From Saprospira grandis DSM 2844 (GTDB lineage Bacteria; Bacteroidota; Bacteroidia; Chitinophagales; Saprospiraceae), in the NCBI RefSeq assembly GCF_000275825.1, contig NZ_JH719942.1, positions 81,126 through 145,125 on the forward strand: a stretch of 64,000 nucleotides of DNA, written 5' to 3'. The notes under the pieces were generated by a model. The model searched no databases. It had not been told where the DNA came from and saw only the letters and a program-made list of their open reading frames with translations. Position 1 is the first letter of the stretch, and every line of letters begins with the position of its first letter. The position numbers and the translations under genes were made by a program. Below are positions 40,650 through 49,754 of the stretch, piece by piece.

Positions 40650-40830
40650 CTGAGTGGCAAGGGGGCGCAGCCCCCTTGGGCCCGATAGGGCCGTTGGCCC
40701 AGCGCTGCGGAGCGGGTGGCCGTTAGGCCAGACCCAGGCGGCAAAGCCGCCGCAGGGCCGAACAGACCTGTGAGCCCCGCAGCATAGCGGCGGCCGCCCC
40801 AAATTGAAGGGCGGCCGCGGGCCCCAAGTT
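40650..40830. repeat. GC-rich dispersed element, copy 5
   Basis: Contains the family core with one change (GGCCGAACAGACCTGTGAG) and the inverted arms GCGGCCGCCCC...GGGCGGCCGCGGGCCCC. It lies between hsdS and the FAD oxidoreductase. Confidence 0.75.
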
Positions 40831-41898
40831 CTAAAAAAAATCTTGATAATAAGCAATATCAAATTCTTTATCCAGAGGTTCTTGCTCTAGTAAATGCGCA
40901 GCCAACTGCGCCGAGCAATAAGGCGTGAGATAGCTCCCCTTGGCCCCCAAGCCATTGAGAATATACAATTGTGAATACTTTGGATGTGCCCCCAAAATGG
41001 GTCGGCGCTTGCGTTGAGTTGGGCGGGCCGCCGCCCGATGGTCCAAAACCTTAAAGGAATGCCCCTCTAGCAACTGCTCCAACTGCCCCAAAAGGCGGTA
41101 GCGCTCGGCCTGCGTAGGGGCCAAAGAATCATATTCATGCTCATAGCTACTGCCCACCCAATACGTTTTATTGCCCAAGGGAATAATAAACACCCCATCC
41201 TTGACCATCTTGTCATCAAAGGGATAATCGGGAATTTCTACAAAGAGTACCTCCCCCTTGGCCGGACAAAAAGGCAGGGCATTAAAATAGGGATTTTGCT
41301 GGACTTTGGCCCCCTCGCAAAAAATGATGGCCTTGGCCCTTAGGGACTTATAAGCGAGCCCATTTTCTAGCAACTCTAGGGCCTCAAAATCAAAGGCTTC
41401 TTCTAGCAAAAGCTGGCCCTGCCCCTGCCAATACGCTCTGTATCGGGCAATGAGCAAAGGCAGATTGAGGCGGCCCGCAGGCGAAAACTCCACGCCCCCA
41501 GCCAAGGCCCCAAAGCTGCGCTCATAGGCGCTTTGATCAAAATTGGGCGAGACAAAAGGCTGCAAATTGGGGTCGGTAGAGCGGGCCATCCAATTATTGG
41601 CCACCTCCGGAAATCGGAACAACATAGCCACCTCCTTTTCTTCTAGCAAGGGGCAGCCTAACCGCTGCTCTAGCTGCCGATAATAGGCAAAAGCGATGGG
41701 CAAAAGCCTCTCCATCTGCCAGCTTTTGGTAAACCAACGGCCCGCAATGGGGTTAATAATCCCCGCCGCCAACTGAGAAGAAGCCTGTTTATGGCCCTGA
41801 TCGATTAGGGCCACTTTTTGGCCAGCCTGCCAGAGGCGGTCCGCCAAAAGGCTACCCGCCAAGCCTTGGCCCAGAATCAAATAATCTAGCTGAGACAT
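40831..41898 (-). CDS. FAD-dependent oxidoreductase (DAO family)
   Basis: A 355-residue flavoprotein. The dinucleotide-binding loop is LILGQGLAGSLLADRL at 7-22, followed by ALIDQGHKQASSQLAAGIINP, the second family motif. The C-terminal part has VGSSYEHEYD and the final ILNGLGAKGSYLTPYCSAQL, which matches the GxGxxG-adjacent FAD contact of DAO enzymes. The substrate is not evident (an amine, amino acid or tRNA-modification intermediate as in the MnmC C-domain are the options). It lies 3 bp after the M32 peptidase gene, so probably co-transcribed. Confidence 0.82.
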   Translation of the reverse strand: MSQLDYLILGQGLAGSLLADRLWQAGQKVALIDQGHKQASSQLAAGIINPIAGRWFTKSWQMERLLPIAFAYYRQLEQRLGCPLLEEKEVAMLFRFPEVANNWMARSTDPNLQPFVSPNFDQSAYERSFGALAGGVEFSPAGRLNLPLLIARYRAYWQGQGQLLLEEAFDFEALELLENGLAYKSLRAKAIIFCEGAKVQQNPYFNALPFCPAKGEVLFVEIPDYPFDDKMVKDGVFIIPLGNKTYWVGSSYEHEYDSLAPTQAERYRLLGQLEQLLEGHSFKVLDHRAAARPTQRKRRPILGAHPKYSQLYILNGLGAKGSYLTPYCSAQLAAHLLEQEPLDKEFDIAYYQDFF

Positions 41899-41901
41899 AG
41901 C

Positions 41902-43401
41902 TTAAAAGTTGTAAATTTTGCGGTACTTCTCTTCCAGATAAGCCAAGAAAAACTCGACCGAAAGGCCTTGGCCCGTGAGCTGCTGGCAAAGGGTTTCGGA
42001 GCTATAGTGGCGGCCCTTTTCATGAATTTCTTTGCGCAACCAATTGCGTAGGGGCAGCAATTCGCCTTGGGCAATCTGGCTTTGCAGCTCGGGCAGGGCC
42101 TTTTGGGCGGCGGCAAAAAACTGGCTGGCATAAAGGCTGCCGAGGCTGTAGGTCGGAAAATAGCCCCAGAGTCCAGCCGACCAATGAATATCTTGCAAAA
42201 CGCCCAATTGGGGATGATCTGGGCAGATACCCAGCTCTCGTTCATAGGCCTCATTCCAGGCGGCCTCTAGTTGGTCCACCTCTAGTTCTCCGCCAATCAG
42301 TTGTTTTTCTAGTTGGTAGCGGATGCCCACATGCAAATGATAGTGGACCTCATCGGCCTCGGTGCGGATAAAATTGGGGGCCAGATAATTGATCGCTCGA
42401 TAAAAATCTTGGGCCTTCACGCCAGACAATTGGCTGGGGAAGAGGCTTTGCAGGCGGCTAAAATTATGTTGCCAATAGGCCTCTGAGCCCGCCACATTTT
42501 GTTCCCAAAGACGCGATTGCGACTCATGAATAGAGAGCGAAACGGCTTCGCCTAAGGGCAGGCCATATTCTGAACTAAGGAGGCCTTGTTCATAGAGCGC
42601 GTGGCCACCTTCATGAATTGAGCTGCCAAGACAAGACATTAGATCCTCTTCATCAATGCGGCTAGTAATGCGGACATCCTCGGCCCCGAAAGAAGTGGTA
42701 AAAGGGTGGGTAGAGGCATCTTGTCGGCCTGCCTCAAAATCGTAGCCCATCTGCTCGAGCAATTCGAGGCTAAAGGCCCATTGTTGGTCGGCGGGAAAGC
42801 GGTGGTTTAAAAACTCTTTTTGGGGTGGGTTTCCTTGGGCGGCAATCTTGGCCAAAAGCTGGCGGATGCCGCTGCTTAGCTGCTCAAAAATGGGATCTAA
42901 GCGGGCCACGGTGGCTTCCTTTTCATAGCTGCGCAAAAGGCTATCGTAGAGATGGCCTTGGTCTGCTTTTGCGCGGATTTGGGCCTCTTCTCTTTTGGCG
43001 GCCAGCAGTTCGCTCAGGGGTTGGGCAAAAAGAGAAAAATCCTTGGCTTGGCGGGCCTTTTGCCAGGCGGCTTGAGCCTTAGAAGTCAGCAAAGAGAGCT
43101 GCTCGACAAATTGGGGGCTTAATTTCTGGGCCTCTTGATAATCCTCCCAAGAGAGTTCTAGATTGCGCTGTTCTGCGGGGCTAAACTGTTCTTTTTGGGC
43201 CAATAAATTTTGTAGGAGTTCGCCTAATTCGGGGGCTTGGGCTTTTTCTTGGGCCAATCGGCCAAGAGTAGCTAATTGTCGGCTGCGTTGTTGCAGGCCC
43301 TTAGCGGGCATAAAGGTTTCCATATCCCAATGCAAAACGGCTTGGGCAGCTTGTAGGTCCTTGATTTCTTGCAAGGCGGCCTTATATTTTTGGTAGCTCA
43401 T
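41902..43401 (-). CDS. M32 family metallocarboxypeptidase
   Basis: A 499-residue zinc carboxypeptidase (thermostable carboxypeptidase Taq family) that trims C-terminal residues from peptides. The metal motif HEGGH is at 263-267, with the third ligand region IHESQSRLWE near 291-300. Other family signatures are LHWDMETFMPAKG at 23-35 and the DVRITSRIDEEDLMSCLGS stretch just before the metal site. The length equals the family norm (about 500). It is first gene of a two-gene unit with the FAD oxidoreductase. Confidence 0.93.
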   Translation of the reverse strand: MSYQKYKAALQEIKDLQAAQAVLHWDMETFMPAKGLQQRSRQLATLGRLAQEKAQAPELGELLQNLLAQKEQFSPAEQRNLELSWEDYQEAQKLSPQFVEQLSLLTSKAQAAWQKARQAKDFSLFAQPLSELLAAKREEAQIRAKADQGHLYDSLLRSYEKEATVARLDPIFEQLSSGIRQLLAKIAAQGNPPQKEFLNHRFPADQQWAFSLELLEQMGYDFEAGRQDASTHPFTTSFGAEDVRITSRIDEEDLMSCLGSSIHEGGHALYEQGLLSSEYGLPLGEAVSLSIHESQSRLWEQNVAGSEAYWQHNFSRLQSLFPSQLSGVKAQDFYRAINYLAPNFIRTEADEVHYHLHVGIRYQLEKQLIGGELEVDQLEAAWNEAYERELGICPDHPQLGVLQDIHWSAGLWGYFPTYSLGSLYASQFFAAAQKALPELQSQIAQGELLPLRNWLRKEIHEKGRHYSSETLCQQLTGQGLSVEFFLAYLEEKYRKIYNF

Positions 43402-43822
43402 AGTTCTTGTAAATTTTGCAACAAAAGTACAGTTTTATGAGCGGCTTTAAAAGAGGAGATGAACTTTTGGGGGGAAATTGGGGGCTTGGGTTGTTTATAA
43501 TTATGGGCGTTAGCCCATGGCCCTAGACAGTTCTCGCTGCCTAGAGGCTTATCCCTAAGCGATGATTGGCTAGCAGTAAAATTAAGTGATAAAAACAACG
43601 TCCATACTTACTGCCCTAGGCTGAAGCCCAGGCTTGTTAACTGAGCGAACCGACGGAGAAAGTCCTTCTTCGCTTTTCGACCCTGAGGCTATTCGCTAAG
43701 CAAGAAAATGAACCCCTAGCTGCAAACAAGGGCTTCAGCCCGCTAGTTTGCATAGACCTGCAACCATGGGCTTCAGCCCATGGAGGTAAGACAAAACCTG
43801 CTATCTAATAGTATATGTAGCA
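43402..43822. other. Left repeat flank of the IS200-like element
   Basis: No gene. Block X' (about 43519-43600) and block Y (43602-43745) contain palindromes GGGCGTTAGCCC, AGGGCTTCAGCCC and ATGGGCTTCAGCCCAT. Block Y reappears at 44280-44425 right of the transposase, and the end of block X' (GGCTAGCAGTAAAATTAAG) at about 44447-44465. Confidence 0.75.
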
Positions 43823-44218
43823 CTATAATTTATGATTTAATGCTTGATTTCGTATGTACTCTTGAACGGTACTTAGTTCTGAAAAACTAACGGAACGTGC
43901 ATAGTAGTTTCTAGCCCACTTAAATTCACCTTCTTCATAATACATTTGGTTTAAGATTCTAGACGATCGACCTTTTAGCCAAAAAGCAATTTTTGCTAAT
44001 GAATCTTGAGGGCCTAGTGCAAAAAGACAATGAATATGATCTACAGAACCATTCACCTCTAATAGCCGAATATTTTTTTCTTTAGCAATCAATTTTAGCG
44101 CATTTAAACAAATTTGCAACGCTTCTTCATTCAAAAACTCTAACCTTTTATAGGTTGGCCAGACCATATGGATATATACCGCATTTTTATACATTGCATG
44201 GATTCTTTTAACTAACAA
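43823..44218 (-). mobile_element. IS200/RAYT-type Y1 transposase
   Basis: A 131-residue HUH single-strand transposase. The metal-binding HUH motif is H61-I-H63 in SVDHIHCLFAL, and the catalytic tyrosine is Y121 in QEYIRNQ. These enzymes nick and rejoin hairpin-marked single-stranded DNA. It is intact, with no tnpB or IscB partner, and flanked by repeats full of REP-like palindromes. It therefore fits a REP-associated tyrosine transposase (RAYT) as well as a plain IS200. ATG at 44194 (MYKNAVYIHMVW) is the more usual start; the upstream start adds 8 residues. Confidence 0.9.
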
Positions 44219-44585
44219 CTTTTACAGATACAAAATTAAATGTAAAAAAACGTAAACACAAAAGTTAATAGCCTTTTTTCCATACTTACTGCCCTGGGCT
44301 GAAGCTCAGGCTTGTTGACTGAGCGAACTGACGGAGAAAGTCCTTGTTCGCTTTTCTACCCTGAGGCTATTCACTATAGTAAGAAAATGAACCCAAGCCT
44401 CAATAGCAAACAAGGGCTTTAGCCCATGGCTCTAGACAATAATTGGCTAGCAGTAAAATTAAGGGATAAAACAACTTTTAGGCTTATTGACTGGGCAAAA
44501 AACCATCAAACAAGATATTTTCAACGGACCAATTTCTACAATTTATTTAAAACGTTTATATTTAGGCGTCTAAACAAAAAAAGCG
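44219..44585. other. Right repeat flank of the IS200-like element
   Basis: Block Y' (44280-44425) matches 43602-43745 at roughly 85% by eye. It is followed at about 44426-44475 by the counterpart of block X'. TATATTTAG near 44558 resembles a -7 box for the next gene. Confidence 0.75.
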
Positions 44586-45281
44586 ATGAAAAAACAATCT
44601 GTTTTTAGAGCCTATAATTATTCGGATGCTCAATTATTTGAGCAGGCCATGGAGCTCCTGATTCAGCTCAAGGAGGACCAAAAAGAGTTTGCCCAATATG
44701 GCATTTTATCGGGGCATATAGCGGCCTTTGAGCAATTGGTCAAAGACTTCTCTGATATTCCCACAGATGAGGAATTGATGGGCGAGCAAATGGTGGCCAC
44801 AGAAAAGAAGCAAGATGCTGCGACAGAAGTGCGTCGTTTGATTCGGGGCATTATGAACCGAGTGGGCCAAAAGTACCATAGCAAATCGGGCCGTTACCGT
44901 AAGTTTGGGACCAGCAAGCTCAGTGATATGAGTGACCCCAAGCTATATTTATGTGCCAAAAGAGTGATTCGGGTGGGCCAACAGAGTCTGGCCCATTTAG
45001 AAGATGTGGGCCTCAATCAGCCGCAGCTCGATGAGCTGCATCGGGCCAACCAAGCTTTTGAGCTGGCCTTACACATCAAAGCCGATCGGGTATCGGACCG
45101 AGATATTTCTGTAGAAAATAGAGTAATTTTGGGCAACCGCCTCTATGAGCAAATGCTCAAAATGGGCCAGGTGGGCAAAGATATTTGGCAGGGCGTCAAT
45201 ACCGCCAAATATGAGCGCTACTGCACCTATGAAAGCTCCTTTATACGGGAAGAAAAACGCCAGAGCCAAAAAGAAGATTAG
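44586..45281 (+). CDS. Uncharacterised helical protein
   Basis: 231 residues, not recognised. No signal peptide or membrane helix. The sequence is highly charged and predicted mainly helical by eye, with heptad-like stretches such as FEQAMELLIQLKEDQKEF and VILGNRLYEQMLKMGQVGK. A basic central patch (RRLIRGIMNRVGQKYHSKSG, RYRKFGTSKLSDMSDPK) could bind nucleic acid or another acidic partner, but that is conjecture. It stands alone, with the repeat block on the left and a GC-rich element on the right. Confidence 0.7.
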   Translation: MKKQSVFRAYNYSDAQLFEQAMELLIQLKEDQKEFAQYGILSGHIAAFEQLVKDFSDIPTDEELMGEQMVATEKKQDAATEVRRLIRGIMNRVGQKYHSKSGRYRKFGTSKLSDMSDPKLYLCAKRVIRVGQQSLAHLEDVGLNQPQLDELHRANQAFELALHIKADRVSDRDISVENRVILGNRLYEQMLKMGQVGKDIWQGVNTAKYERYCTYESSFIREEKRQSQKED

Positions 45282-45283
45282 CG

Positions 45284-45420
45284 CGGGCCTCGGCTGAGGG
45301 ATGGTAGGGGGTGGCCGCAGGCCAGACCCAGCTTTTGAGCGTAGCGAAAAAGCGCAGGGCCGAGCGAACAGCGAGCCCCCGCACAGCCCGACCCGGCCAA
45401 AGGCCGGGGCAGCCCCAAAA
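45284..45420. repeat. GC-rich dispersed element, copy 6 (divergent)
   Basis: Carries GGTGGCCGCAGGCCAGACCC and a degenerate core (GGGCCGAGCGAACAGCGAG). The GGTGGCCGCAGGCCA part also matches the reverse complement of the spacer at 5173-5206. Confidence 0.65.
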
Positions 45421-45517
45421 AAATAATCCGCTACAGCAGGTCCTCCCCCTTTTGGCTGAGGAGAATAATTTTTTTTGAAAAAATAGATGTCTATACATCA
45501 ATTGTCAAAACAATGCT

Positions 45518-45525
45518 TATATTTG
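45518..45525 (+). promoter_or_regulatory. TAnnTTTG -7 box for the YceI gene
   Basis: TATATTTG matches the Bacteroidota -7 consensus, about 100 bp before the start codon at 45627. TTG at 45502-45504 is a possible -33 element but is closer than usual. Confidence 0.55.
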
Positions 45526-45626
45526 CGATAGGCAACAAATAAAGTCGAGCGCTTGAAACTATTTGCTCGGCCTGTTGTTTGTCAAAAATGTTAATTCTAG
45601 CAAAACAATTCAAATTTAGAAGACTT

Positions 45627-46277
45627 ATGAAAACACTATTTCGCAGCTTATTTTTGATGATGGCCCTTGGATTTGTAGTTAGCTCTTGTGCGGAGGCTCC
45701 TAAGGGGGAGAAAGTGGAGGCTAATGAGGCCAAAGCTGTAGATACCGAAAAAGCTGCCGAGGCCAAGACATTGGCTGTAGATGTAGCCAGCTCTAAAGTA
45801 GAGTGGGTAGGAAACAAAGTATCGGGCAGCCACAATGGCGATATGAAATTGCAGTCTGGAGAATTGCAAGTAAAAGAGGGTCAGCTTATTGGCGGTAACT
45901 TTGTATTGGATATGGCCAGCATCAGTGTGTTGGATTTGGACGAAGAAAGTGGAAAAGCAAAATTGGAAGGTCACTTGAAGACGGGTGATTTCTTTGAGGT
46001 AGAGAAATTCCCTACTGCTACTTTCACGATTACTTCGGTAGAAGCCGTAGAAGGGGAAGAGGGCGTTACTCACCGCATTGAGGGCAACCTTAAAATGCGT
46101 GATATTGAGAAGAGCGTAACTATTCCGGCCAATGTTAGCCTAGACGATACTGGTTTGAAAGCGAGTACGCCTCAGTTCACGATCAAGCGTTCTGTTTGGG
46201 GTATTGACTTTGAAGGAAAGAAAGACGACCTCATTGCTGACGAAATGGGGCTAAAAATCAGCTTGGCTGCAAAATAA
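45627..46277 (+). CDS. YceI-family lipoprotein
   Basis: 216 residues from ATG 45627; an upstream start would put 16 residues before the signal peptide. The lipobox is FVVSSC (Cys 20), with a short acidic linker EKVEANEAKAVDTEKAAEAK. The YceI lipocalin-like barrel follows: VEWVGNKVSGSHNGDMKLQS, VLDMASISVLDLDEESGKAK, LEGHLKTGDFFEVEKFPTAT, IKRSVWGIDFEGKK. YceI proteins bind isoprenoid-like lipids in the periplasm; their exact role here is unknown. A clear terminator follows. Confidence 0.92.
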   Translation: MKTLFRSLFLMMALGFVVSSCAEAPKGEKVEANEAKAVDTEKAAEAKTLAVDVASSKVEWVGNKVSGSHNGDMKLQSGELQVKEGQLIGGNFVLDMASISVLDLDEESGKAKLEGHLKTGDFFEVEKFPTATFTITSVEAVEGEEGVTHRIEGNLKMRDIEKSVTIPANVSLDDTGLKASTPQFTIKRSVWGIDFEGKKDDLIADEMGLKISLAAK

Positions 46278-46306
46278 GCCAATCCACTAATTAGCAAGTA
46301 TTTAAG

Positions 46307-46339
46307 CCGCTAAGCCAAACTGCTTAGCGGTTTTTTTTT
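46307..46339 (+). terminator. Terminator after the YceI gene
   Basis: Perfect 9-bp stem CCGCTAAGC / GCTTAGCGG (46307-46315 with 46322-46330), a 6-base loop, then nine T. Confidence 0.92.
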
Positions 46340-46474
46340 ATTTTTTTTAAAAAAACTTGCCTTTGTAGGGTAACAAAAAGGGGACTTAGGCCATAAAGGT
46401 ACAAGAAGTACAGGAAACTTCTTTTTTCATACCTCCTGAGAAAGTTCTTACAAAGTTAGTTAAGTTAGGTCTAA
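46340..46474 (+). ncRNA. Possible small RNA between two terminators
   Basis: About 135 bp without an open frame lies between the YceI terminator and a second strong terminator that has no gene in front of it. A transcript starting here and ending at 46510 would explain the second terminator. No known RNA family was recognised, and no clean promoter box is visible. Confidence 0.3.
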
Positions 46475-46510
46475 GGTGTTAAGCAAAGATTGCTTAGCAC
46501 CTTTTTTTTG
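46475..46510 (+). terminator. Orphan terminator upstream of nusB
   Basis: Arms GGTGTTAAGCAA and TTGCTTAGCACC (46475-46486 with 46490-46501; one wobble pair), loop AGA, then eight T. No coding gene ends before it. Confidence 0.85.
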
Positions 46511-46648
46511 GCCCTGCGGTCAGCTCTATCTAAAAATCTCCACTTCTTTTAGATAGATTTTGTACCTTAGCGGAAAATTTAGGAGGTCCTAAGTCATACT
46601 AGGGTTTTCGTTTAAAGTTCTTACCATCATCTTTGGCAAAACACAATA

Positions 46649-47584
46649 ATGCTAAGTAGAAACAACATCCGGATCAAGGTATTGCAGACCCTTTATGCGC
46701 AGTCTGTAAAAAAAGACAACACCGCCGTTGCCGAGCGCAATTTTTTGAAAGCCGTACAGGAGAGTTATCGGCTATATTTGCTCAGCGTACACTATATTAC
46801 GCAGGTTGCATTTTTTAGTCGCAAGGACCTTGAAATCAAGAGCAACAAATTTGTCCCTACAGAGCAAGATAAAAAGGCTTCTAGAAAGCTATATGAGAAT
46901 CCGGTCGTTGCTGCGATTAGAGAGAATGAAGCATTTCAGAAGCTCATTAAGAAAGAGGGTATTTTGCAGATGGTAGACCAAGACATTGTTCGTCGTTTGT
47001 TTAAGAAATTTACTGCAGAAGAATATTATGAGAGCTACCGCGAAATGGAGAACACGCCAATTCGGGAGCATCAATATGCTTTGGTCCGTTTGTATATGTG
47101 TATGCGAGAGGATGAGGTCTTTATGGAGCAGATGACGGATTATTTTCCGACTTGGCCCGATGATGAATCGCTTATTTATGGGGCGATCAAGCGTTCTTTG
47201 CGTACTTTGCCCAATGATCAGGAGTTTTTCTTGAGCCAAAAGCCCAACCTTGAGTTTGTTGAGGATTTGGGTAAGGAGCTACTTTATTTGGTTTTGCGCA
47301 AAGAAGAAGAATTGACCGAATTGATTGCTGGGCGTTTGAACAACTGGCAAGAGGATCGGGTTGCGGTTATTGATATGACCTTGATGAAGATGGGCCTTTG
47401 TGAATTCCTTTATTTCCCTTCTATTCCGACCAAGGTAACAATTAACGAATATGTTACTTTGGCCAAAACCTATAGTACAGACAAAAGTAAGCGCTTTATT
47501 AACGGTATTCTTGACCGCCTGATGCAGGAACTACAGAAAGAGGGCCGCATCAATAAGGAAGGTCGAGGTCTTTTGGATAAATAA
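46649..47584 (+). CDS. nusB: Transcription antitermination factor NusB
   Basis: A 311-residue member of the long Bacteroidota form of NusB, about twice the E. coli length because of an N-terminal helical extension. The NusB core is at the C-terminus: NNWQEDRVAVIDMTLMKMGL, FLYFPSIPTKVTINEYVTLA, KTYSTDKSKRFINGILDRL. It binds boxA RNA with S10 in rRNA antitermination. It begins a rightward run with OmpA, DUF1573, yajC and YbbR genes, the usual neighbourhood in this phylum apart from the OmpA gene. Confidence 0.93.
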   Translation: MLSRNNIRIKVLQTLYAQSVKKDNTAVAERNFLKAVQESYRLYLLSVHYITQVAFFSRKDLEIKSNKFVPTEQDKKASRKLYENPVVAAIRENEAFQKLIKKEGILQMVDQDIVRRLFKKFTAEEYYESYREMENTPIREHQYALVRLYMCMREDEVFMEQMTDYFPTWPDDESLIYGAIKRSLRTLPNDQEFFLSQKPNLEFVEDLGKELLYLVLRKEEELTELIAGRLNNWQEDRVAVIDMTLMKMGLCEFLYFPSIPTKVTINEYVTLAKTYSTDKSKRFINGILDRLMQELQKEGRINKEGRGLLDK

Positions 47585-47601
47585 TCAAACCACTCCCTCC
47601 T

Positions 47602-48858
47602 ATGAAAAAAATCGCTGTTTTATTTTTTGGCCTTTTGGCTAATGCTGGGCTTTTTGCCCAATCTGCCGAGCAGCCGCATGCTATTTCGGCCAAGGTTTTG
47701 GCCCATGATTATGTCTCCTTAGATGAATCGCATAAGATGCGTACAGATCGGTTTTTGGCTCCTCAAGATTGGACCTTTGGGGGGGAGCTGGCTTATCGCT
47801 ATTACCTAAATCCCTCCTTTAATTTATCGGCGGGCTTGCGCTTGGGGGCTATTGATGCCTATCATGAGGATAGCAGAATTTTGTGTATCTCAACGCCTTG
47901 TGAAAAGCGCAATCACCCTAATGAGTTAGGGGTTGGCCTAGACTTGCAGGCCCATTATAAGTTTGCCAATGGCTATATCCTCTCTGAAGAGGCAGCCGTA
48001 CAACCTTATATTTTGGCGGGACTTGCCCCTGTTTATATGACAGAGCGAGAAGATAACCCCCTGGACCTGCAAATTCCTTTGGGAGTTGGGGCCAAAATTC
48101 CCTTAAACGATAAAATCAGCCTAGAGCTGCAAGCCGAATACCGAGCCTCATTGATTACGCAAAAGTCAAATTTTGCCCTAGGACTGGGCGCTGTATTCCA
48201 ATTGGGCAAAAAGGAAAAGAAGGCGATTCCACCTCCCCCTCCCCCCAAAGACAGCGATGGCGATGGCATTACGGATGAGCAGGATGATTGTCCCCAAACA
48301 GCGGGCTTGGCCGAGTTTAATGGCTGCCCCGATACAGATGGCGATGGGATTCCAGACCAGGAAGATGACTGCCCCGAACAAGCTGGCTTAGCCGAATTCA
48401 AGGGCTGCCCAGATACGGATGGCGATGGGATTCCAGATAAGGAAGACAACTGCCCCGAAGAGGCTGGGCCCAAAGAGAACCAAGGTTGCCCCGAAATCAA
48501 AAAAGCCGATCAAGATATCTTGGATCGAGCCATGAAAGAGGTACACTTTGAAACGGGCAAAGCCATTTTGTTGCCTAGCTCTAAAGAAATACTAAAAGAG
48601 ATGGCCAACTTGCTCAAACGCTATCCCGAGCATCAGCTCAAAATTCAGGGACATACCGATAACTTAGGCGGAACGAGCAATAATCTCATTTTGTCTAGAG
48701 AACGCGCCAAGGCTTGCTACGACTTTCTGATCCAAGAAGGAGTTTCGGCTAGTCGACTTTCTCATAAGGGATTTGGAGAAACCCAACCTTTGGTCTCTAA
48801 TAATACTAAAGAAGGCCGAGCCAAAAACCGCCGTGTAGAATTTATTCTCTTTAAATAG
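47602..48858 (+). CDS. OmpA-family outer membrane protein with TSP3 repeats
   Basis: 418 residues with signal peptide (MKKIAVLFFGLLANAGLFAQ). The N-terminal half is an eight-strand-like beta barrel (to about 200). A proline-rich linker KAIPPPPPPKDSDGDG precedes three thrombospondin type 3 calcium repeats (each DTDGDGIPD...DDCP...GCP). The C-terminal OmpA/MotB peptidoglycan-binding domain carries VHFETGKAILLPSS, IQGHTDNLGGTSNNLILSRE and NRRVEF. It anchors the outer membrane to the wall. It sits 17 bp after nusB, in an operon where this gene is not usually found. Confidence 0.92.
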   Translation: MKKIAVLFFGLLANAGLFAQSAEQPHAISAKVLAHDYVSLDESHKMRTDRFLAPQDWTFGGELAYRYYLNPSFNLSAGLRLGAIDAYHEDSRILCISTPCEKRNHPNELGVGLDLQAHYKFANGYILSEEAAVQPYILAGLAPVYMTEREDNPLDLQIPLGVGAKIPLNDKISLELQAEYRASLITQKSNFALGLGAVFQLGKKEKKAIPPPPPPKDSDGDGITDEQDDCPQTAGLAEFNGCPDTDGDGIPDQEDDCPEQAGLAEFKGCPDTDGDGIPDKEDNCPEEAGPKENQGCPEIKKADQDILDRAMKEVHFETGKAILLPSSKEILKEMANLLKRYPEHQLKIQGHTDNLGGTSNNLILSRERAKACYDFLIQEGVSASRLSHKGFGETQPLVSNNTKEGRAKNRRVEFILFK

Positions 48859-48918
48859 AATCTTGGGGGCGATGCTCCAGCATCGCCCTCAAATCATTGG
48901 ACCAAAGATCTATAGAAT

Positions 48919-49392
48919 ATGAAAAAATTGCTATTTCCCTTCTTGCTGCTTTTGGGCGCCTGCCAAACTCCATCGGCAGATATGCCCTCTGCACAGGATG
49001 TGCAAGACAGTAAACCTTTGGGCAAAACACAACTCTACCACAATCCCATTTCAGCAGATAAGCCCTTGGACCCCAATGAGGCGGCCAAAATGCTATTTGA
49101 AGAAATGGCCTTTGATTTTGGCGAAATCAAAGAGGGCGAATCGGTAGAACATGTCTTCAAGTTTAAGAATACAGGCAAATCGCCGCTCAATATTACCAAT
49201 GCTAGAGGAAATTGCGGCTGCACCGTCCCAAAATGGCCCAAAGCACCTTTGGCCCCCGGCGAAGCCGGCGAAATTCGGGTAGTATTTAATTCTACAGGGA
49301 AAAAAGGCATCCAAGAAAAAGATGTGTATATTACCGCCAATACCATCCCCAACAAAACTGTTTTGAAAATACGAGCCAATGTGGCTAACTAA
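48919..49392 (+). CDS. DUF1573 lipoprotein
   Basis: 157 residues; lipobox LLGAC with Cys 15. It has a DUF1573 Ig-like domain, recognisable by FDFGEIKEGESVEHVFKFKN, the NITNARGNCGCTVPKWPKAP loop, and the end of the strand GIQEKDVYITANT. The domain is common in Bacteroidota and routinely lies between nusB and yajC. Exact role unknown; it is probably attached to the outer or inner membrane facing the periplasm. Confidence 0.9.
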   Translation: MKKLLFPFLLLLGACQTPSADMPSAQDVQDSKPLGKTQLYHNPISADKPLDPNEAAKMLFEEMAFDFGEIKEGESVEHVFKFKNTGKSPLNITNARGNCGCTVPKWPKAPLAPGEAGEIRVVFNSTGKKGIQEKDVYITANTIPNKTVLKIRANVAN

Positions 49393-49412
49393 TTTTTTAT
49401 TAAGCTAATAAT

Positions 49413-49754
49413 ATGCAAAAGTTCTCTTTATTCCTTTGGCAGGCTGCCGATTCTGGCGCTGCAGGTTGGACCAATTTACTCTTTCTTTTTGGGGCCATTA
49501 TTATCATCTATTTCCTGATGATCCGCCCTCAACAGCAAGAACGCAAAAAACAAAAAGGCTTCTTTGAGTCGCTCAAAAAAGGCCAAAAAGTAGTCACTAT
49601 GGGTGGCGTACATGGTAGCATTGCCAATATTACCGAAAGTACCATTGAGCTGATCATTGCCCCCAAAACAATGATTACCATCCAAAGAGAAGCCGTTTCT
49701 AAAGATATGACACAAGCTGTTTATGGCGATGAAGATGCCAAAGATGCCAAATAG
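49413..49754 (+). CDS. yajC: Sec translocon accessory subunit YajC
   Basis: 113 residues with one N-terminal membrane helix (LLFLFGAIIIIYFLMI) followed by RPQQQERKKQKGF, the family hallmark, and a cytosolic domain with KGQKVVTMGGVHGSIANI. It associates with SecDF. It overlaps the next gene by up to 32 bp, implying coupled translation. Confidence 0.95.
   Translation: MQKFSLFLWQAADSGAAGWTNLLFLFGAIIIIYFLMIRPQQQERKKQKGFFESLKKGQKVVTMGGVHGSIANITESTIELIIAPKTMITIQREAVSKDMTQAVYGDEDAKDAK

Noticed and set aside
42067-43396. Several plus-strand frames over the M32 peptidase
   Set aside because: Antisense shadows caused by GC-rich codons; no independent motif.
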